Shown in pieces: positions 17,266-26,390 of a stretch of 64,000 bases of DNA. The stretch spans positions 51,308-115,307 of the forward strand of contig JAKQFH010000026.1 of NCBI GenBank assembly GCA_029556265.1, written 5' to 3'. Position 1 is the stretch's first letter; each line of letters starts with the position of its first letter. Under the pieces are notes generated by a model. That model was given only the letters and a program-made list of their open reading frames with translations. It was not told the DNA's origin and did no database searches. Origin of the DNA: Chloroflexota bacterium (GTDB lineage: Bacteria > Chloroflexota > Anaerolineae > Anaerolineales > Anaerolineaceae). A program made the translations under genes and the position numbers.

Positions 17266-17937
17266 TTACTTTTTTACCGGTGAAACAACACGGACTGCTC
17301 CATCTTGTTTCCTTATTGTTATTCCCTGGCTTTTCCGCAGTTTGCGGGGAATTTCTACTGCCTCTCCGCCAAGAAACACCTTTCCAGCGCCCAATCGCAA
17401 AATGTGAATCGCGCAGTCCGGCTCGTTGGCGCAGCCTGCCCGTAAGATGCCGTCCAGGCGCCCCCACACCGCCGCGCTCCCAGAGCAAAGCACTTCCGCG
17501 CCTTCCGACAGGTCCGAAAACAGCACCAGATTCCCATCTACAATCAGTTTTTCATCAGTTTCAAGTGGGCGGTCAATCCAAACGGTCCGGCTGCCTGTCT
17601 CAGGTTTGGGCGGGGCTGTTTTCTGGCGGTCGTCACCTTCAATTTCGGTAGGCAGCCCAAACGCGCGCGCGGATTCCAGCGTGACGGAAGAATTAGAGAG
17701 GACCGCCCGCAGACAGATGCCCTCATCTGCCAGGTCCCGCAGCAGTTTATCCAGATTATCCTCGCTCCATTCAGTTTCGCCCAAATCCAGCGCAATCCGG
17801 CCGCCCTTAAAAAAGCGCTCCTGGCTTTGAATGCGGGAAATCAACATGTCGCGCTGCTGTTTCCAGGGCGCGTCTGGCATGAGGACGAGCACCCCGCCCC
17901 TGATTCCGCGCACGATTAATTCGGTCCGTTTCGTCAT
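17266..17937 (-). CDS. minC: MinC-like septum inhibitor, divergent
   Basis: A 223-residue MinC homologue. The N-terminal 100 residues resemble the MinC N-domain (inhibits FtsZ assembly). Residues 117-215 resemble the C-terminal beta-helix: LVLFSDLSEGAEVLCSG, GRLDGILRAGC and KVFLGGEAVEIP line up with the canonical GAE and LRG-type turns. The RSGQ motif, which binds MinD, is replaced by ETDE (residues 126-129). No minD or minE is adjacent. It is located between mrdA and rodA, 12 bp after mrdA. It may act without MinD or have been repurposed for elongation; both are inference. Confidence 0.82.
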   Translation of the reverse strand: MTKRTELIVRGIRGGVLVLMPDAPWKQQRDMLISRIQSQERFFKGGRIALDLGETEWSEDNLDKLLRDLADEGICLRAVLSNSSVTLESARAFGLPTEIEGDDRQKTAPPKPETGSRTVWIDRPLETDEKLIVDGNLVLFSDLSEGAEVLCSGSAAVWGRLDGILRAGCANEPDCAIHILRLGAGKVFLGGEAVEIPRKLRKSQGITIRKQDGAVRVVSPVKK

Positions 17938-17949
17938 TTGATACCCAAA

Positions 17950-20025
17950 TTAATAGCCCCGATTATCCGCGTCTGCGGCTTTCAAGCCGAAGTAAGACTC
18001 AATCACTTTCCGCACGATTGGCGCCGCGAGAGTCGATCCTTCCTTGCCGTTGTACGCGAAGGCGACCACCACAATCTCCGGGTCATCATACGGCGCGTAA
18101 CCCACAAACCAGGCGTGGGCTGGCCAGCCGCCAATCCCAATCCCACATAAATGGTTTGCCAGCGCGAAGTCATCACAATATTCGGCGGTTCCGGTTTTTC
18201 CCGCCACTTTGTTAGTATCACCCTCAAATTCGATGGCGGCCGTGCCTCCAATCTGCGTGACCATTTCCATGCCTTTTTTTGCCAGTTGAATCACCCAGGG
18301 TTGGACGGTTTTCAGTTCTCCGGTGGGAATGCTGCCGTCATAAACCGCGATTTTCGGGTCCTTTGTGATATCCCAAAGGACGGTCGGCTCAAATTGTTGG
18401 GTTATCGTGCCGTCCGCGGCTTCCACCTTGCTGATAAGTGAAAGCTTCATCAGTTTGCCGTCGTTCGCGATGGTTGATATAGAATGCACCACTTGCAGCG
18501 GGGTAGCCAGAACGTAACCCTGACCCACGGCCGCCAGATAGGTATCCCCCGTTGCCCAGTTTTCGCCTTGGTTGAGGCGTTTCCAAGTCGGATTTGGGAC
18601 AAGCCCTTTTGCTTCGCCCGGCAGTTCAACCCCGGTCAGGGCTCCGTAACCAAGCGCCCGCGCGTACTCCCCCAGGCGCCAGATGCCCAAACCATTGCCT
18701 GGGATTTCGGTTCCATAGCCGCCAGTCACCTTATACCAATACACATTGCAAGACCAGGCAATCCCATGCAGATAGTCCACCGGTCCGTGCCCGGCGCGGT
18801 CCCAACAGTAATAGGTTTGCAGGCTGCCGGGGTCATTTTCATAAAATTTCTGCACCAATGAAATCGTTCCAGGGTCGTCAACCGTATATTCCGGCGTGAC
18901 CACACCCTCGTTCAGGATGCCCAGAGCGGAGACCAGCTTAAACACCGAACCGGGAGGCAGCTCGGCAGAAATTGCCTGGTTCACCAGCGGTTTAGCCTGG
19001 TCCTGGGTGAGTTGGTTGTAGTAATAACCGGGAATAACCTTGGACATGCGGTTGTTCTCATAATTGGGGTATGAGACCATCGCCAGGATCTCGCCTGTTT
19101 TCACGTTCAGGGCGACAACCGAGCCGCTGGTACTGAGTGTGTAGCCAAGGTAGCGGTTCCAGTATTCCAGATTCATTTTTAGCGCGTCCCTCGCGGCAGA
19201 TTGCAAGCGGGTGTCAATTGTGAGGTAAATGTTTTGCCCCGGCACCGGGTCTATCGGCTCTTCCAGATTGCGCACAATTTCACCGCCAACGGTTACCTCA
19301 ACCACGCGTTTGCCGTTCGTGCCCCCCAATATGTCTTGCATCGTGCTTTCCACACCGGCATAACCGACTTTATCCCGGCCGGCGACAAAACCAAGGTTTG
19401 TGTAATAATCCACCATGGATTCCGGTACGGGGCCCAAAAATCCGACCACTTCCGCGGTCAGGTTTCCAGTCGGATATACCCGGACAGATTCAATCTCCAC
19501 GCCAATCCCGGGCCAGTCCATCGCCTTTTCTTTAATCGCCATCGCAATCTCTTTGGACACATCACAACTGAGGCGTGTGGCGCTGAATGGCCAGTTGGTA
19601 TCAGCGATATAAACGATTTGTTCAATCCCGAGCTTAGTCTCACAAGGGGTAAAGCTGGACGCGGTAGCCGCGTCAACCACCCCCGTGCTAACCGGAATGT
19701 TCAGCAGCTTCGAAAGTTCGGAATAAATTCTGCGCAGCTCCCCGTCAGATTCTGGCAGCAGCGCGGGGGTGACGGTGATGTTATAGGCGGGTTCGTTTCG
19801 CGCCAACACCACGCCGTTGCGGTCGTATATGATGCCGCGTTGAGTCGGGTCGCTAATCTCCGAAGTCCGGTTGTCTTCTGCCTGGGCGCGATATACCGCG
19901 CCGCTCACAATCTGATAATTGAACAGTTGAAAAATATAATATAAAACGACAATCCCGACCAAAAAGATGACCCCCCGAATACGCGGGCGGTTGATAGTTG
20001 GTTTTTCAAATTGCTTTTCGCTCAT
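17950..20025 (-). CDS. mrdA: Penicillin-binding protein 2 (elongation transpeptidase)
   Basis: A 691-residue class B PBP with a single N-terminal membrane anchor (residues 18-38), a pedestal domain, and an intact transpeptidase domain. The catalytic motifs are all present: SVFK in LPPGSVFKLVSA, SCN in AWSCNVYWYK, and KTGT in VAGKTGTAEY. It cross-links peptidoglycan during cell elongation, with RodA and MreC as partners. The ATG overlaps the mreD stop (ATGA). Its intact motifs contrast with the degenerate PBP domain of the fusion at 50820. No start ambiguity. Confidence 0.96.
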   Translation of the reverse strand: MSEKQFEKPTINRPRIRGVIFLVGIVVLYYIFQLFNYQIVSGAVYRAQAEDNRTSEISDPTQRGIIYDRNGVVLARNEPAYNITVTPALLPESDGELRRIYSELSKLLNIPVSTGVVDAATASSFTPCETKLGIEQIVYIADTNWPFSATRLSCDVSKEIAMAIKEKAMDWPGIGVEIESVRVYPTGNLTAEVVGFLGPVPESMVDYYTNLGFVAGRDKVGYAGVESTMQDILGGTNGKRVVEVTVGGEIVRNLEEPIDPVPGQNIYLTIDTRLQSAARDALKMNLEYWNRYLGYTLSTSGSVVALNVKTGEILAMVSYPNYENNRMSKVIPGYYYNQLTQDQAKPLVNQAISAELPPGSVFKLVSALGILNEGVVTPEYTVDDPGTISLVQKFYENDPGSLQTYYCWDRAGHGPVDYLHGIAWSCNVYWYKVTGGYGTEIPGNGLGIWRLGEYARALGYGALTGVELPGEAKGLVPNPTWKRLNQGENWATGDTYLAAVGQGYVLATPLQVVHSISTIANDGKLMKLSLISKVEAADGTITQQFEPTVLWDITKDPKIAVYDGSIPTGELKTVQPWVIQLAKKGMEMVTQIGGTAAIEFEGDTNKVAGKTGTAEYCDDFALANHLCGIGIGGWPAHAWFVGYAPYDDPEIVVVAFAYNGKEGSTLAAPIVRKVIESYFGLKAADADNRGY

Positions 20026-20525
20026 ATCTCAGTTCCGATAGGCGCCGCGTTCCGGAAAATCTCCTGAACCAGCGCGTGAATTGGTATCGTCAGCAGCATG
20101 TTAAGCAATACGCTCGGCAGCATAATCTGCGTGAAAGCTTCGGTGAGAGAAATCGGAACTCCCCGCGCAAAGAGGCCGGCAATGTAAACACCGTGTGCCA
20201 AAAAAGTACCAAAGAAGACCAATAAAAAAATGGATAGAAGCGAACTTCGCCATAAACCCATTTGCAGGCGGGTGGCCGCCAGGAACACACTCAAATAAAC
20301 GATTAAAAGTGAGAGCGCTGGCGCCGCTGAAATGGCGCTGAGTATCAACCCAAATATTACCACAAGCACCCAACTATATTTTTGTTGTTGGCGCAAGCTC
20401 CAGGCAGCCAAAAAAAGCAGGACGACATCCGCGGTGCCCGAAAAAAGGGCCGCACGACTGAAAACGCCCATCTGAAGCATAATGGCGGCGATGAAGCCAA
20501 GGCTGCTGTACAAATAAAAAAGCAT
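20022..20525 (-). CDS. mreD: MreD rod-shape protein
   Basis: A 167-residue hydrophobic protein with five to six membrane segments, matching MreD in size and position. MreD links the periplasmic MreC to the cytoplasmic MreB filament. Sequence identity within this family is always low, so the call rests on the location between mreC and mrdA, the hydropathy pattern, and the end of the protein (LTIPIHALVQEIFR). It starts 8 bp after mreC and overlaps mrdA by ATGA. Confidence 0.9.
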   Translation of the reverse strand: MLFYLYSSLGFIAAIMLQMGVFSRAALFSGTADVVLLFLAAWSLRQQQKYSWVLVVIFGLILSAISAAPALSLLIVYLSVFLAATRLQMGLWRSSLLSIFLLVFFGTFLAHGVYIAGLFARGVPISLTEAFTQIMLPSVLLNMLLTIPIHALVQEIFRNAAPIGTEI

Positions 20526-20533
20526 GCTGTCTC

Positions 20534-21370
20534 TCAGGGCACCAAAGGCGTGATATCCACTGCTTCAAAGTTCGTGATAATCAAAACGGCGCTCAAAGTG
20601 GAAAAATCCACAATAGATTGCACTGAACCAGATTGAAACAGACGGTTCTGTTGGCTTTGCATGCTGAGAACCTGCCCGACAAAAATATTGGGCGGGTAAT
20701 TACCTCCCAACCCGGAGGTGAGCAGCACGTCGCCAACCTGAATTTTCGCGTCCTGCGGAATCATTTCCAGGTAAATTTCTCCGGTGATGGAACCGATGAT
20801 TTGTCCTTCAACTTTGGCATTTTGCAAATGAACGTTCACCACAGATTCCGCGTCGCTGATTAATTGGACGCGCGACGCGTTCGCCACGACCGCGTCGATT
20901 CGCCCGACCAAACCCTGCTGGGTTACCACCGGCATACCGTGCATAATGCCCTGATTGGAACCCTTATCAATAATGATGTATTGATAATAAGGGCTGATTT
21001 CCCTGCCGATAACCGTCGCGGCAGTGTATTCATGCTGCGGGTTTGTGCGCGCGAAGTCTAACAGAGTATAAAGGATTTGCGCCTGGCTCAGGTTTTCCTG
21101 AAGTTCAACAATCTGGCTCTGAAGCTGAGAAACCTCATTTTCGAGCAGGATGTTGCGCTCCCGCAGGCTGGCCATATCCCTCGGCGAGCTGAAAAGATCC
21201 CGGATGGCAAGGTAACGCTGGGAGAGCCAACTCTGGGTGGAAATCAGCGGGCTGAAAGTGAGGCTGAAAAGCGGGGTAAGATACCCGGAGACGGCAAGCA
21301 TTAAAATGCCAGCCACCACCAGGAGGATGATGATATTTCGGATATTAGTGGATGTGAATAAGTTGCGCAT
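20534..21370 (-). CDS. mreC: MreC rod-shape protein
   Basis: A 278-residue MreC. One N-terminal membrane segment (residues 14-34) is followed by a coiled coil at residues 68-100 (SLRERNILLENEVSQLQSQ) and the beta-barrel domain with GSNQGIMHGMPVV and GLVGRIDAV, then VQLISDAESVVNV and the DVLLTSGLGGNYPP signature. MreC activates the PBP2-RodA complex. It starts about 40 bp after mreB and leads into mreD. The complete operon and typical length leave little doubt. Confidence 0.95.
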   Translation of the reverse strand: MRNLFTSTNIRNIIILLVVAGILMLAVSGYLTPLFSLTFSPLISTQSWLSQRYLAIRDLFSSPRDMASLRERNILLENEVSQLQSQIVELQENLSQAQILYTLLDFARTNPQHEYTAATVIGREISPYYQYIIIDKGSNQGIMHGMPVVTQQGLVGRIDAVVANASRVQLISDAESVVNVHLQNAKVEGQIIGSITGEIYLEMIPQDAKIQVGDVLLTSGLGGNYPPNIFVGQVLSMQSQQNRLFQSGSVQSIVDFSTLSAVLIITNFEAVDITPLVP

Positions 21371-21409
21371 ATGCTTTGGGCCGGCTCAACCCTGCCCCAC
21401 GGCAGGAAT

Positions 21410-22486
21410 TTACTCTTTCGCGAGGTTCGTATACGGATCCCGCTCAATTCCCACCAATAGCTGCTCGTACTCTTCCAGGTTGTCCAATACGATACCCGCC
21501 CCACGCGCGACGCAGGTCAGAGGGTCTTCCGCGATCCAAACCCGTACGCGCACTTCGTTGCTCACGCGTTCCGCCAAGCCCTGCAGCTGAGACATTCCTC
21601 CGGCCAGACAGATGCCGTTGTCCATCAGGTCAGAAAGAATTTCGGGCGGGGACTCATCCAACGCGTCTTTGATTGTGTCGATGATCACCTGAACAGACGC
21701 GGAGAGCGCCTCCCGGATTTCCACGGAAGAAACTTCAATCGCTTCCGGCAAGCCGGTAATCAGGTTGCGTCCGCGTACGTCCACCGTTTTCTCGTCTTTT
21801 AACGGATAAGCGGAACCGATAGCGATTTTCACCTTTTCCGCCATCTGTTCGCCGATAAACAGATTGTATTTACTGCGCAGGTACTCGATGATATCCTGAT
21901 CCAGTTCGTCACCAGCCACCCGCAGGGAGCGCGAAATAACTATACCTCCCATAGAAATCACAGCCACTTCGGTGGTGCCGCCGCCAATATCCACAATCAT
22001 ATTGCCATTGCCGTCGTTCACCGGCAGCCCCGCCCCAATCGCCGCCGCGGCTGGCTCATGAATCATATAAGCTTCGCGCGCGCCAGCTGCCATTGCCGCG
22101 TCGTAAACCGCGCGCTTTTCAACTTCAGTAGCTCCGGATGGGATGCCAACGACCACCCGCGGACGCGGAAACGGGACGATACTGTGTTGATGCGCCCGTC
22201 CAATAAAATATTCCAACATCGCCTGGGTAATGTCGTACTCAGAAATGACGCCGTCGCGTAAGGGGCGCAGCGTCACCACGTTGGCAGGCGCTCGTCCAAC
22301 CATCGCTTTGGCTGCCGCGCCAATCTTCAGGGGTTCGCGTGTCCGCCTGTCAACCGCCACCCAGGAGGGTTCGTTGATGACAATTCCTTTCCCCTTTACA
22401 TTAACAAGTGTATTGGCTGTTCCCAGGTCAATTCCAATATCCAGTGAAAATAAACCTAACAGCCAATTAATCGGATTGAAAGCCAA
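21410..22486 (-). CDS. mreB: MreB actin-like protein
   Basis: A 358-residue MreB, the actin homologue that guides lateral wall synthesis. The nucleotide motifs are clear: phosphate 1 DIGIDLGTANTLV near residue 16, IVDIGGGTTEVAVIS as phosphate 2, and GICLAGGMSQLQGL as the adenosine motif. The start codon is TTG at 22486; GGAG is 14 nt upstream, a little far, and no better in-frame start fits. It is the first gene of the rod-shape operon, with TATAAT at 22534-22539. Confidence 0.97.
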   Translation of the reverse strand: MAFNPINWLLGLFSLDIGIDLGTANTLVNVKGKGIVINEPSWVAVDRRTREPLKIGAAAKAMVGRAPANVVTLRPLRDGVISEYDITQAMLEYFIGRAHQHSIVPFPRPRVVVGIPSGATEVEKRAVYDAAMAAGAREAYMIHEPAAAAIGAGLPVNDGNGNMIVDIGGGTTEVAVISMGGIVISRSLRVAGDELDQDIIEYLRSKYNLFIGEQMAEKVKIAIGSAYPLKDEKTVDVRGRNLITGLPEAIEVSSVEIREALSASVQVIIDTIKDALDESPPEILSDLMDNGICLAGGMSQLQGLAERVSNEVRVRVWIAEDPLTCVARGAGIVLDNLEEYEQLLVGIERDPYTNLAKE

Positions 22487-22801
22487 ATTGTTCCATCTCC
22501 ATTACATGGATTAACTGCAAACTTAATGTGCAAATTATATCATAATCAAAATAACGCAAAACCCGCCGCCTCATCAGCCCTGTGATATTTCGGAAGCGCA
22601 GTCAGCGCGCCAGTATACTTCGTTTTTCTCCGGAACCACATCATTTACAAGGTGTTTACTTCTCCCAAACCGCGATAACCCGCCGCGAAGTCGAATTCAT
22701 TAAAATCCCGAACGAATCGCGTGTTCGGCCGCGTCGGATTGGGCTTTGAGGTGATACAATATTCTTGTGTAAAATGCGTTCTTTACCAGACCGAGGAGCC
22801 T
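22487..22801. other. Divergent intergenic region mreB / zinc-ribbon gene
   Basis: A 315-bp region without a gene. It holds a minus-strand -10 (TATAAT at 22534-22539) about 47 bp ahead of mreB, with no clear -35, and a plus-strand TACAAT at 22755-22760 ahead of the zinc-ribbon gene. I see no terminator or strong palindrome between them. Confidence 0.5.
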
Positions 22802-23503
22802 ATGAACCTTTCATTCAGCCTTTACCGTCTGCAAACCCTGGATACCCAACGTCAGAAAATTAACAAACGCCTGGCACAGATTGAAGCCGCACTGAATGCT
22901 GATGAAGAGGTCCGCTTAAAATTGCAGGAAAAAACGCAAGCCGAAGCAGAACTTGCCGCCAGGCACCATCACCTGGAGCAAATCGAAGCAGAAACCCGTG
23001 AAAAGCGCCTGAAACTTGAATTGAATCAAGTTCAGTTGTTTGGCGGAAAGATACGCAACCCAAAAGAACTGCAAGACCTTCAGGCTGAAAGCGAAGCCCT
23101 CAATCGCTTTATCCACAAGCTCGAAGAAATGCATTTTGAAGCGCTGATGGAACAGGAAACCGCGCAAAAAGCGCTTACAGAAGCTGAAAACGCTCATCAG
23201 ACCGCGGTAAATCAGAAAATCTCAGAAAATGCCTTATTAGCCGGGGAGCGCGGCACCCTCACCAGCGAGATGGGCAAGCTGAATTCCCAGCGTGAGGCTC
23301 TGATTCAAACCTTACCCGCCGAGATTGTCAGCCAATACGATAACCTGCTAAGGGTCAAAGGCGGGAAGGCTGTCGCGTCAATTGTGGATGACGGCTGCGA
23401 AGCTTGCGGCGTGGAGCTTTCCCCGCGGGATATGCAAGCAGTCCGCTCGCCCAACGCGCTTTTTCGCTGTAAGACCTGCGGGCGAATATTATACAAAGGG
23501 TGA
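22802..23503 (+). CDS. C4 zinc-ribbon coiled-coil protein (PF02591 type)
   Basis: A 233-residue protein with a long coiled coil in residues 15-160 (heptad-like Leu/Glu/Lys text) and a C-terminal zinc ribbon with the motif CEACGVEL and CKTCGRILY, the four-cysteine pattern of the zf-RING_7 family. Members are widespread but of uncertain function; some have been linked to nucleic acid or flagellar roles. The frame extends upstream to 22721, but ATG 22802 follows a GAGGAG and gives the usual N-terminus. The gene converges on yggT with only 7 bp between them, and no terminator is visible in that gap. Confidence 0.88.
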   Translation: MNLSFSLYRLQTLDTQRQKINKRLAQIEAALNADEEVRLKLQEKTQAEAELAARHHHLEQIEAETREKRLKLELNQVQLFGGKIRNPKELQDLQAESEALNRFIHKLEEMHFEALMEQETAQKALTEAENAHQTAVNQKISENALLAGERGTLTSEMGKLNSQREALIQTLPAEIVSQYDNLLRVKGGKAVASIVDDGCEACGVELSPRDMQAVRSPNALFRCKTCGRILYKG

Positions 23504-23510
23504 ACGCGGT

Positions 23511-23774
23511 CTACCTAAAAACCGCGCGGACAGCAAGCGTCAGCAGCCGTTCCAGTAAATAAATCAGCAGGATAAGCACCGCCGGCGAAAAATCCACCCC
23601 TCCGACAGGCTTTATCAGCCCCTGGACCGGCTTCAGCAGCGGAGAAATTATCTTGTCCAGCAACCGCCGCAGGGGATGGTCCCAGGGCATAAAATAGCCC
23701 GCGATGGTGTGCAAGATTACCAGTAAACTCAGAAACTGACCCGCGATACGAATGATGCTCAGCGCTGCGGTCAT
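23511..23774 (-). CDS. yggT: YggT family membrane protein
   Basis: An 87-residue protein with two membrane segments (residues 8-28 and 62-82), matching the YggT family in length. Signature text is present: FMPWDHPLRRLLDKIISPLLKPVQGLIKP. Members are associated with cell division or ion homeostasis clusters, but no molecular activity is settled. It overlaps yggS by ATGA, the standard pairing. Confidence 0.88.
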   Translation of the reverse strand: MTAALSIIRIAGQFLSLLVILHTIAGYFMPWDHPLRRLLDKIISPLLKPVQGLIKPVGGVDFSPAVLILLIYLLERLLTLAVRAVFR

Positions 23775-24535
23775 ACAGTCTGCCTCTCTCTGGTTGGGCG
23801 TGGGCCCAAAATCGCTTCCCCCAGGCGAATGTGCGTCGCGCCTTCTTCTATCGCGACAGGGTAATCGCTGGATGTTCCCATTGAGAGCGCTCTCAGCTGT
23901 AATGCCGGTCGTTCCGCGTTCAGAAACCCCAGCAGGTTCTTAAGTTTCCGGAAATATTTCCGGTTTTCTTCCATATCAACCTGCAATGGCGGCATGGTCA
24001 TCAAACCGCGCGGGCATAGACGCGGCAGCCGGCTGATTTCGTCCACTACGGGCAGCAGGTTTGGCCAGTCCGAATCAGGTGAGACAGCCCAAAAACCGGC
24101 TTTGCTCGCTTCCCCACTGACGTTCACCTCAAGGAGCACCTCAAGCGGCGGCAAATCCGGGGCGCGCAGCCGGGATAATATGCCTGCTAACTTCAGGCTG
24201 TCCAGAGATTGGACGCAGGCGACCTGATTGACAATCAGTTTTGCCTTCCGGCTTTGGATTTGCCCGACCATATCCCAGCGCACATCGCGCAAATCCGAAA
24301 GATTCTGTATCTTAATCAGCGCTTCTTCGGCATAATTTTCTCCAAAGCAGCGCAGACCGCAGGCATACGCCGCGCGAATCAAAGATTCTGGTTGGCGTTT
24401 GGAGACCGTCACGATAACCACATCTTCCGTGCGTCGGTTCGCCTTCGCGGCGCTTTGCGCGATGGTTTTTCGAACGAGAGCCAGCCTTTCCGCGATTCGC
24501 TCAATTACCCCGGATTCGTTATTTATGCTCAGCAT
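23771..24535 (-). CDS. yggS: YggS family PLP-binding protein
   Basis: A 254-residue pyridoxal-phosphate homeostasis protein of the YggS/PROSC family. The PLP lysine is in VIVTVSKRQPES near residue 46. The segment RCFGENYAEEALIKI matches the GENYVQE motif, and RGLMTMPPL and LSMGTSSDYPVAIEEGATHIRLG match the phosphate-binding end. It buffers cellular PLP rather than catalysing a reaction. It overlaps the yfiH gene upstream by 17 bp and yggT downstream by 4 bp, so these three are translated as a compact set. Confidence 0.94.
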   Translation of the reverse strand: MLSINNESGVIERIAERLALVRKTIAQSAAKANRRTEDVVIVTVSKRQPESLIRAAYACGLRCFGENYAEEALIKIQNLSDLRDVRWDMVGQIQSRKAKLIVNQVACVQSLDSLKLAGILSRLRAPDLPPLEVLLEVNVSGEASKAGFWAVSPDSDWPNLLPVVDEISRLPRLCPRGLMTMPPLQVDMEENRKYFRKLKNLLGFLNAERPALQLRALSMGTSSDYPVAIEEGATHIRLGEAILGPRPTRERQTV

Positions 24536-25316
24536 GCTTCAACCCAATTACCACGCCAAACCGCCCGGTGAAACCTTTTTCCTTGCGATAAGAATACCAT
24601 TCATCCAGGTTTTCAGCAGTACAAAGACCAGATTGCTCTATCTGCCGCACCCCCGCTTTACGCAAGCTGTAGGCATTCGCGCCCCACAGGTCAAGATACA
24701 AAGAGCCGTTCCGTTCCGAAAAAAACGACCGTCCATCCGCCTCAAATGTTTTCAAAAAACGTTCCCGCACATCTTCTCCCACCTCATAGCAGCTGCCGCA
24801 AATGGAAGGACCGATGCCGGCGAATAAGTTTGCCGGGTCAGAATTAAAGCGCTCGCGCATGTAATCGACAGCCAGCTCGCCGATGCGGAGCAGCGTACCC
24901 TGCCAACCGGCGTGCACCAGACCAACCGCGCGGTTGACCGGGTCGTAGAGGACCAGCGGGACGCAGTCAGCAAAGCGCATAATCAGGGTCACATCCGGGT
25001 TATCCGTGAAAATGCCGTCTGCCGGTTGGTGCTTTTGGTCTTGCGAGCGGGGTTGGTCTGAGTAAACCATGGTCGTGCCGTGCACCTGCCACACATCAAA
25101 GCGGCTTTCGTAGTCTCTTCCAGCAGCCTTGAATAAGCGGCGGTGATTTTCAACCACCGCTTCGGGCTTGTCCCCTACTGTTCCACCCAGGTTCAGCGCC
25201 GAATACGCGCCGCTGCTGGCGCCCCCCAGGCGCGTGAAAACCGCGTGGTCCACCTGGTCTGTAGGCAAACCCTCAAACTGGTAATACCGTAAGCCGTTCG
25301 CCTCGCATCGGTTCAT
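24519..25316 (-). CDS. yfiH: YfiH/PgeF family copper-zinc hydrolase
   Basis: A 265-residue YfiH-type (multicopper-oxidase-like, LACC1) protein. Metal-binding residues are in ADCVPLVLYDP near residue 118, GLVHAGWQG near residue 138, and the ICGSCYEVGEDV region near residue 172. Members have been assigned purine nucleoside phosphorylase/adenosine deaminase activity, or a peptidoglycan-quality role (PgeF). ATG 25316 overlaps the DUF2085 gene stop (ATGA) and is preferred over the upstream in-frame starts that run inside that gene. A yfiH-yggS-yggT run is a common cell-division neighbourhood in Gram-positive-type bacteria. Confidence 0.9.
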   Translation of the reverse strand: MNRCEANGLRYYQFEGLPTDQVDHAVFTRLGGASSGAYSALNLGGTVGDKPEAVVENHRRLFKAAGRDYESRFDVWQVHGTTMVYSDQPRSQDQKHQPADGIFTDNPDVTLIMRFADCVPLVLYDPVNRAVGLVHAGWQGTLLRIGELAVDYMRERFNSDPANLFAGIGPSICGSCYEVGEDVRERFLKTFEADGRSFFSERNGSLYLDLWGANAYSLRKAGVRQIEQSGLCTAENLDEWYSYRKEKGFTGRFGVVIGLKHAEHK

Positions 25317-26338
25317 GAGCGCCTCGAAGGGTGGTCCCGAACACTGCGTCTGAGCGCGTCTTGCTTCTCCAACTGCAGTCGTCTGTCCTGAACGCTGCTT
25401 TCCACCAACGGGTAACCCAGCCAGGCAGTGAAAAAGCCAAACAATGCGCCTGAGAGCGCCCGCAGATAGGGGGTGCTCTCCCGCGTTGGAAACCAACTCA
25501 GGAATCCCAGCCCCAGTTGGCTGACCAGCTGCGTGCCCCCATCCAAAGCGATCGGAAAAATTCCCAGGAAAATCCAGATGTACCAGGGTATTTCTTTGAT
25601 ACAGCGTTTCGTGAGGCCAAAGACCAGACCGAATAATAAAATCGCCATATATATCGCCACATCCCGCTGGCACAACGCCAGTTTGTAACCCATGCGTTCA
25701 CTGCCCAAAAACTCTGAAGCCGCCCTGATATCCGTCTCAGGGATTCCGCTGGCCGAGGTAAAGCTCTGATAGGAGCCCAACCCCGCCAAATCCCGCGGAT
25801 AAAAGGGCTGTTCGCCGAACAAATAGAAGGAGCGGAACCCCAATTGGTGGCAAACCGGCCGGTACAGGCTGTAAAGCGGTCGGGCGCTGGTTTCCAGCCC
25901 AAGCTTCATCAATACTGGCGCGAGAAACGCCATGCCGAGATACAAAACCACCAGGAGATTAAACAGCAGCACATAATGCCGCGAAAACCACAAAGCAAGA
26001 CGGTCCTTTCCCGATAAACCTGGAGCCTGCGTGTACTGACGCAGGGCCCGCGGGCTGCCTGCCTGCCGCGCTTCTTCAAGCCTGGTTCGGGTTTCTTTCA
26101 GGGCGCTGCGAATATCTTCGCCTTCAATGCTGCCCGTCAGGAAAAACGGGCCAATCTCAAGCCTGGGCAGCTGCCCGCCTATCTTGCGCTGCAGGTACTG
26201 ATTTGTCTCAACATCGACATAATTCAGTTGATGGGGGAATTCTTCCGCAAGCTCATTCAGCTGGCTGGCGATTGTTTCGTTTTGCTTCGCCAGCAGCGGG
26301 CTTGTCAGGAGGTAAACTTGAATAACATCATTATCCAT
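25313..26338 (-). CDS. Thioredoxin-fold/DUF2085 membrane fusion protein
   Basis: A 341-residue protein. Residues 1-90 (DVIQVYLLTSPLLAKQNETI, then LNYVDVETNQYLQRKIGG and LPRLEIGPFFLTG) have a thioredoxin-like alternation but no CXXC. Residues 115-320 form a DUF2085 domain with about five membrane segments and its conserved pattern: CHQLGFRSFYLFGEQPFY and ALCQRDVAIYMA. The role of DUF2085 is unknown. The open frame starts with a TTG at 26374, but ATG 26338 is more likely; neither has a strong ribosome binding site. It overlaps the yfiH gene by ATGA. I infer the N-terminal fold from text pattern only. Confidence 0.75.
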   Translation of the reverse strand: MDNDVIQVYLLTSPLLAKQNETIASQLNELAEEFPHQLNYVDVETNQYLQRKIGGQLPRLEIGPFFLTGSIEGEDIRSALKETRTRLEEARQAGSPRALRQYTQAPGLSGKDRLALWFSRHYVLLFNLLVVLYLGMAFLAPVLMKLGLETSARPLYSLYRPVCHQLGFRSFYLFGEQPFYPRDLAGLGSYQSFTSASGIPETDIRAASEFLGSERMGYKLALCQRDVAIYMAILLFGLVFGLTKRCIKEIPWYIWIFLGIFPIALDGGTQLVSQLGLGFLSWFPTRESTPYLRALSGALFGFFTAWLGYPLVESSVQDRRLQLEKQDALRRSVRDHPSRRS

Positions 26339-26390
26339 CACGATGAGAGCGTTCCCACTGCGGGCAAAGAACAACCGCCCCGCAATGTGT

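Noticed and set aside
19201..19944. 247-codon plus-strand frame inside mrdA
   Set aside because: Antisense to a clearly conserved PBP2 with intact motifs; no ribosome binding site or domain.
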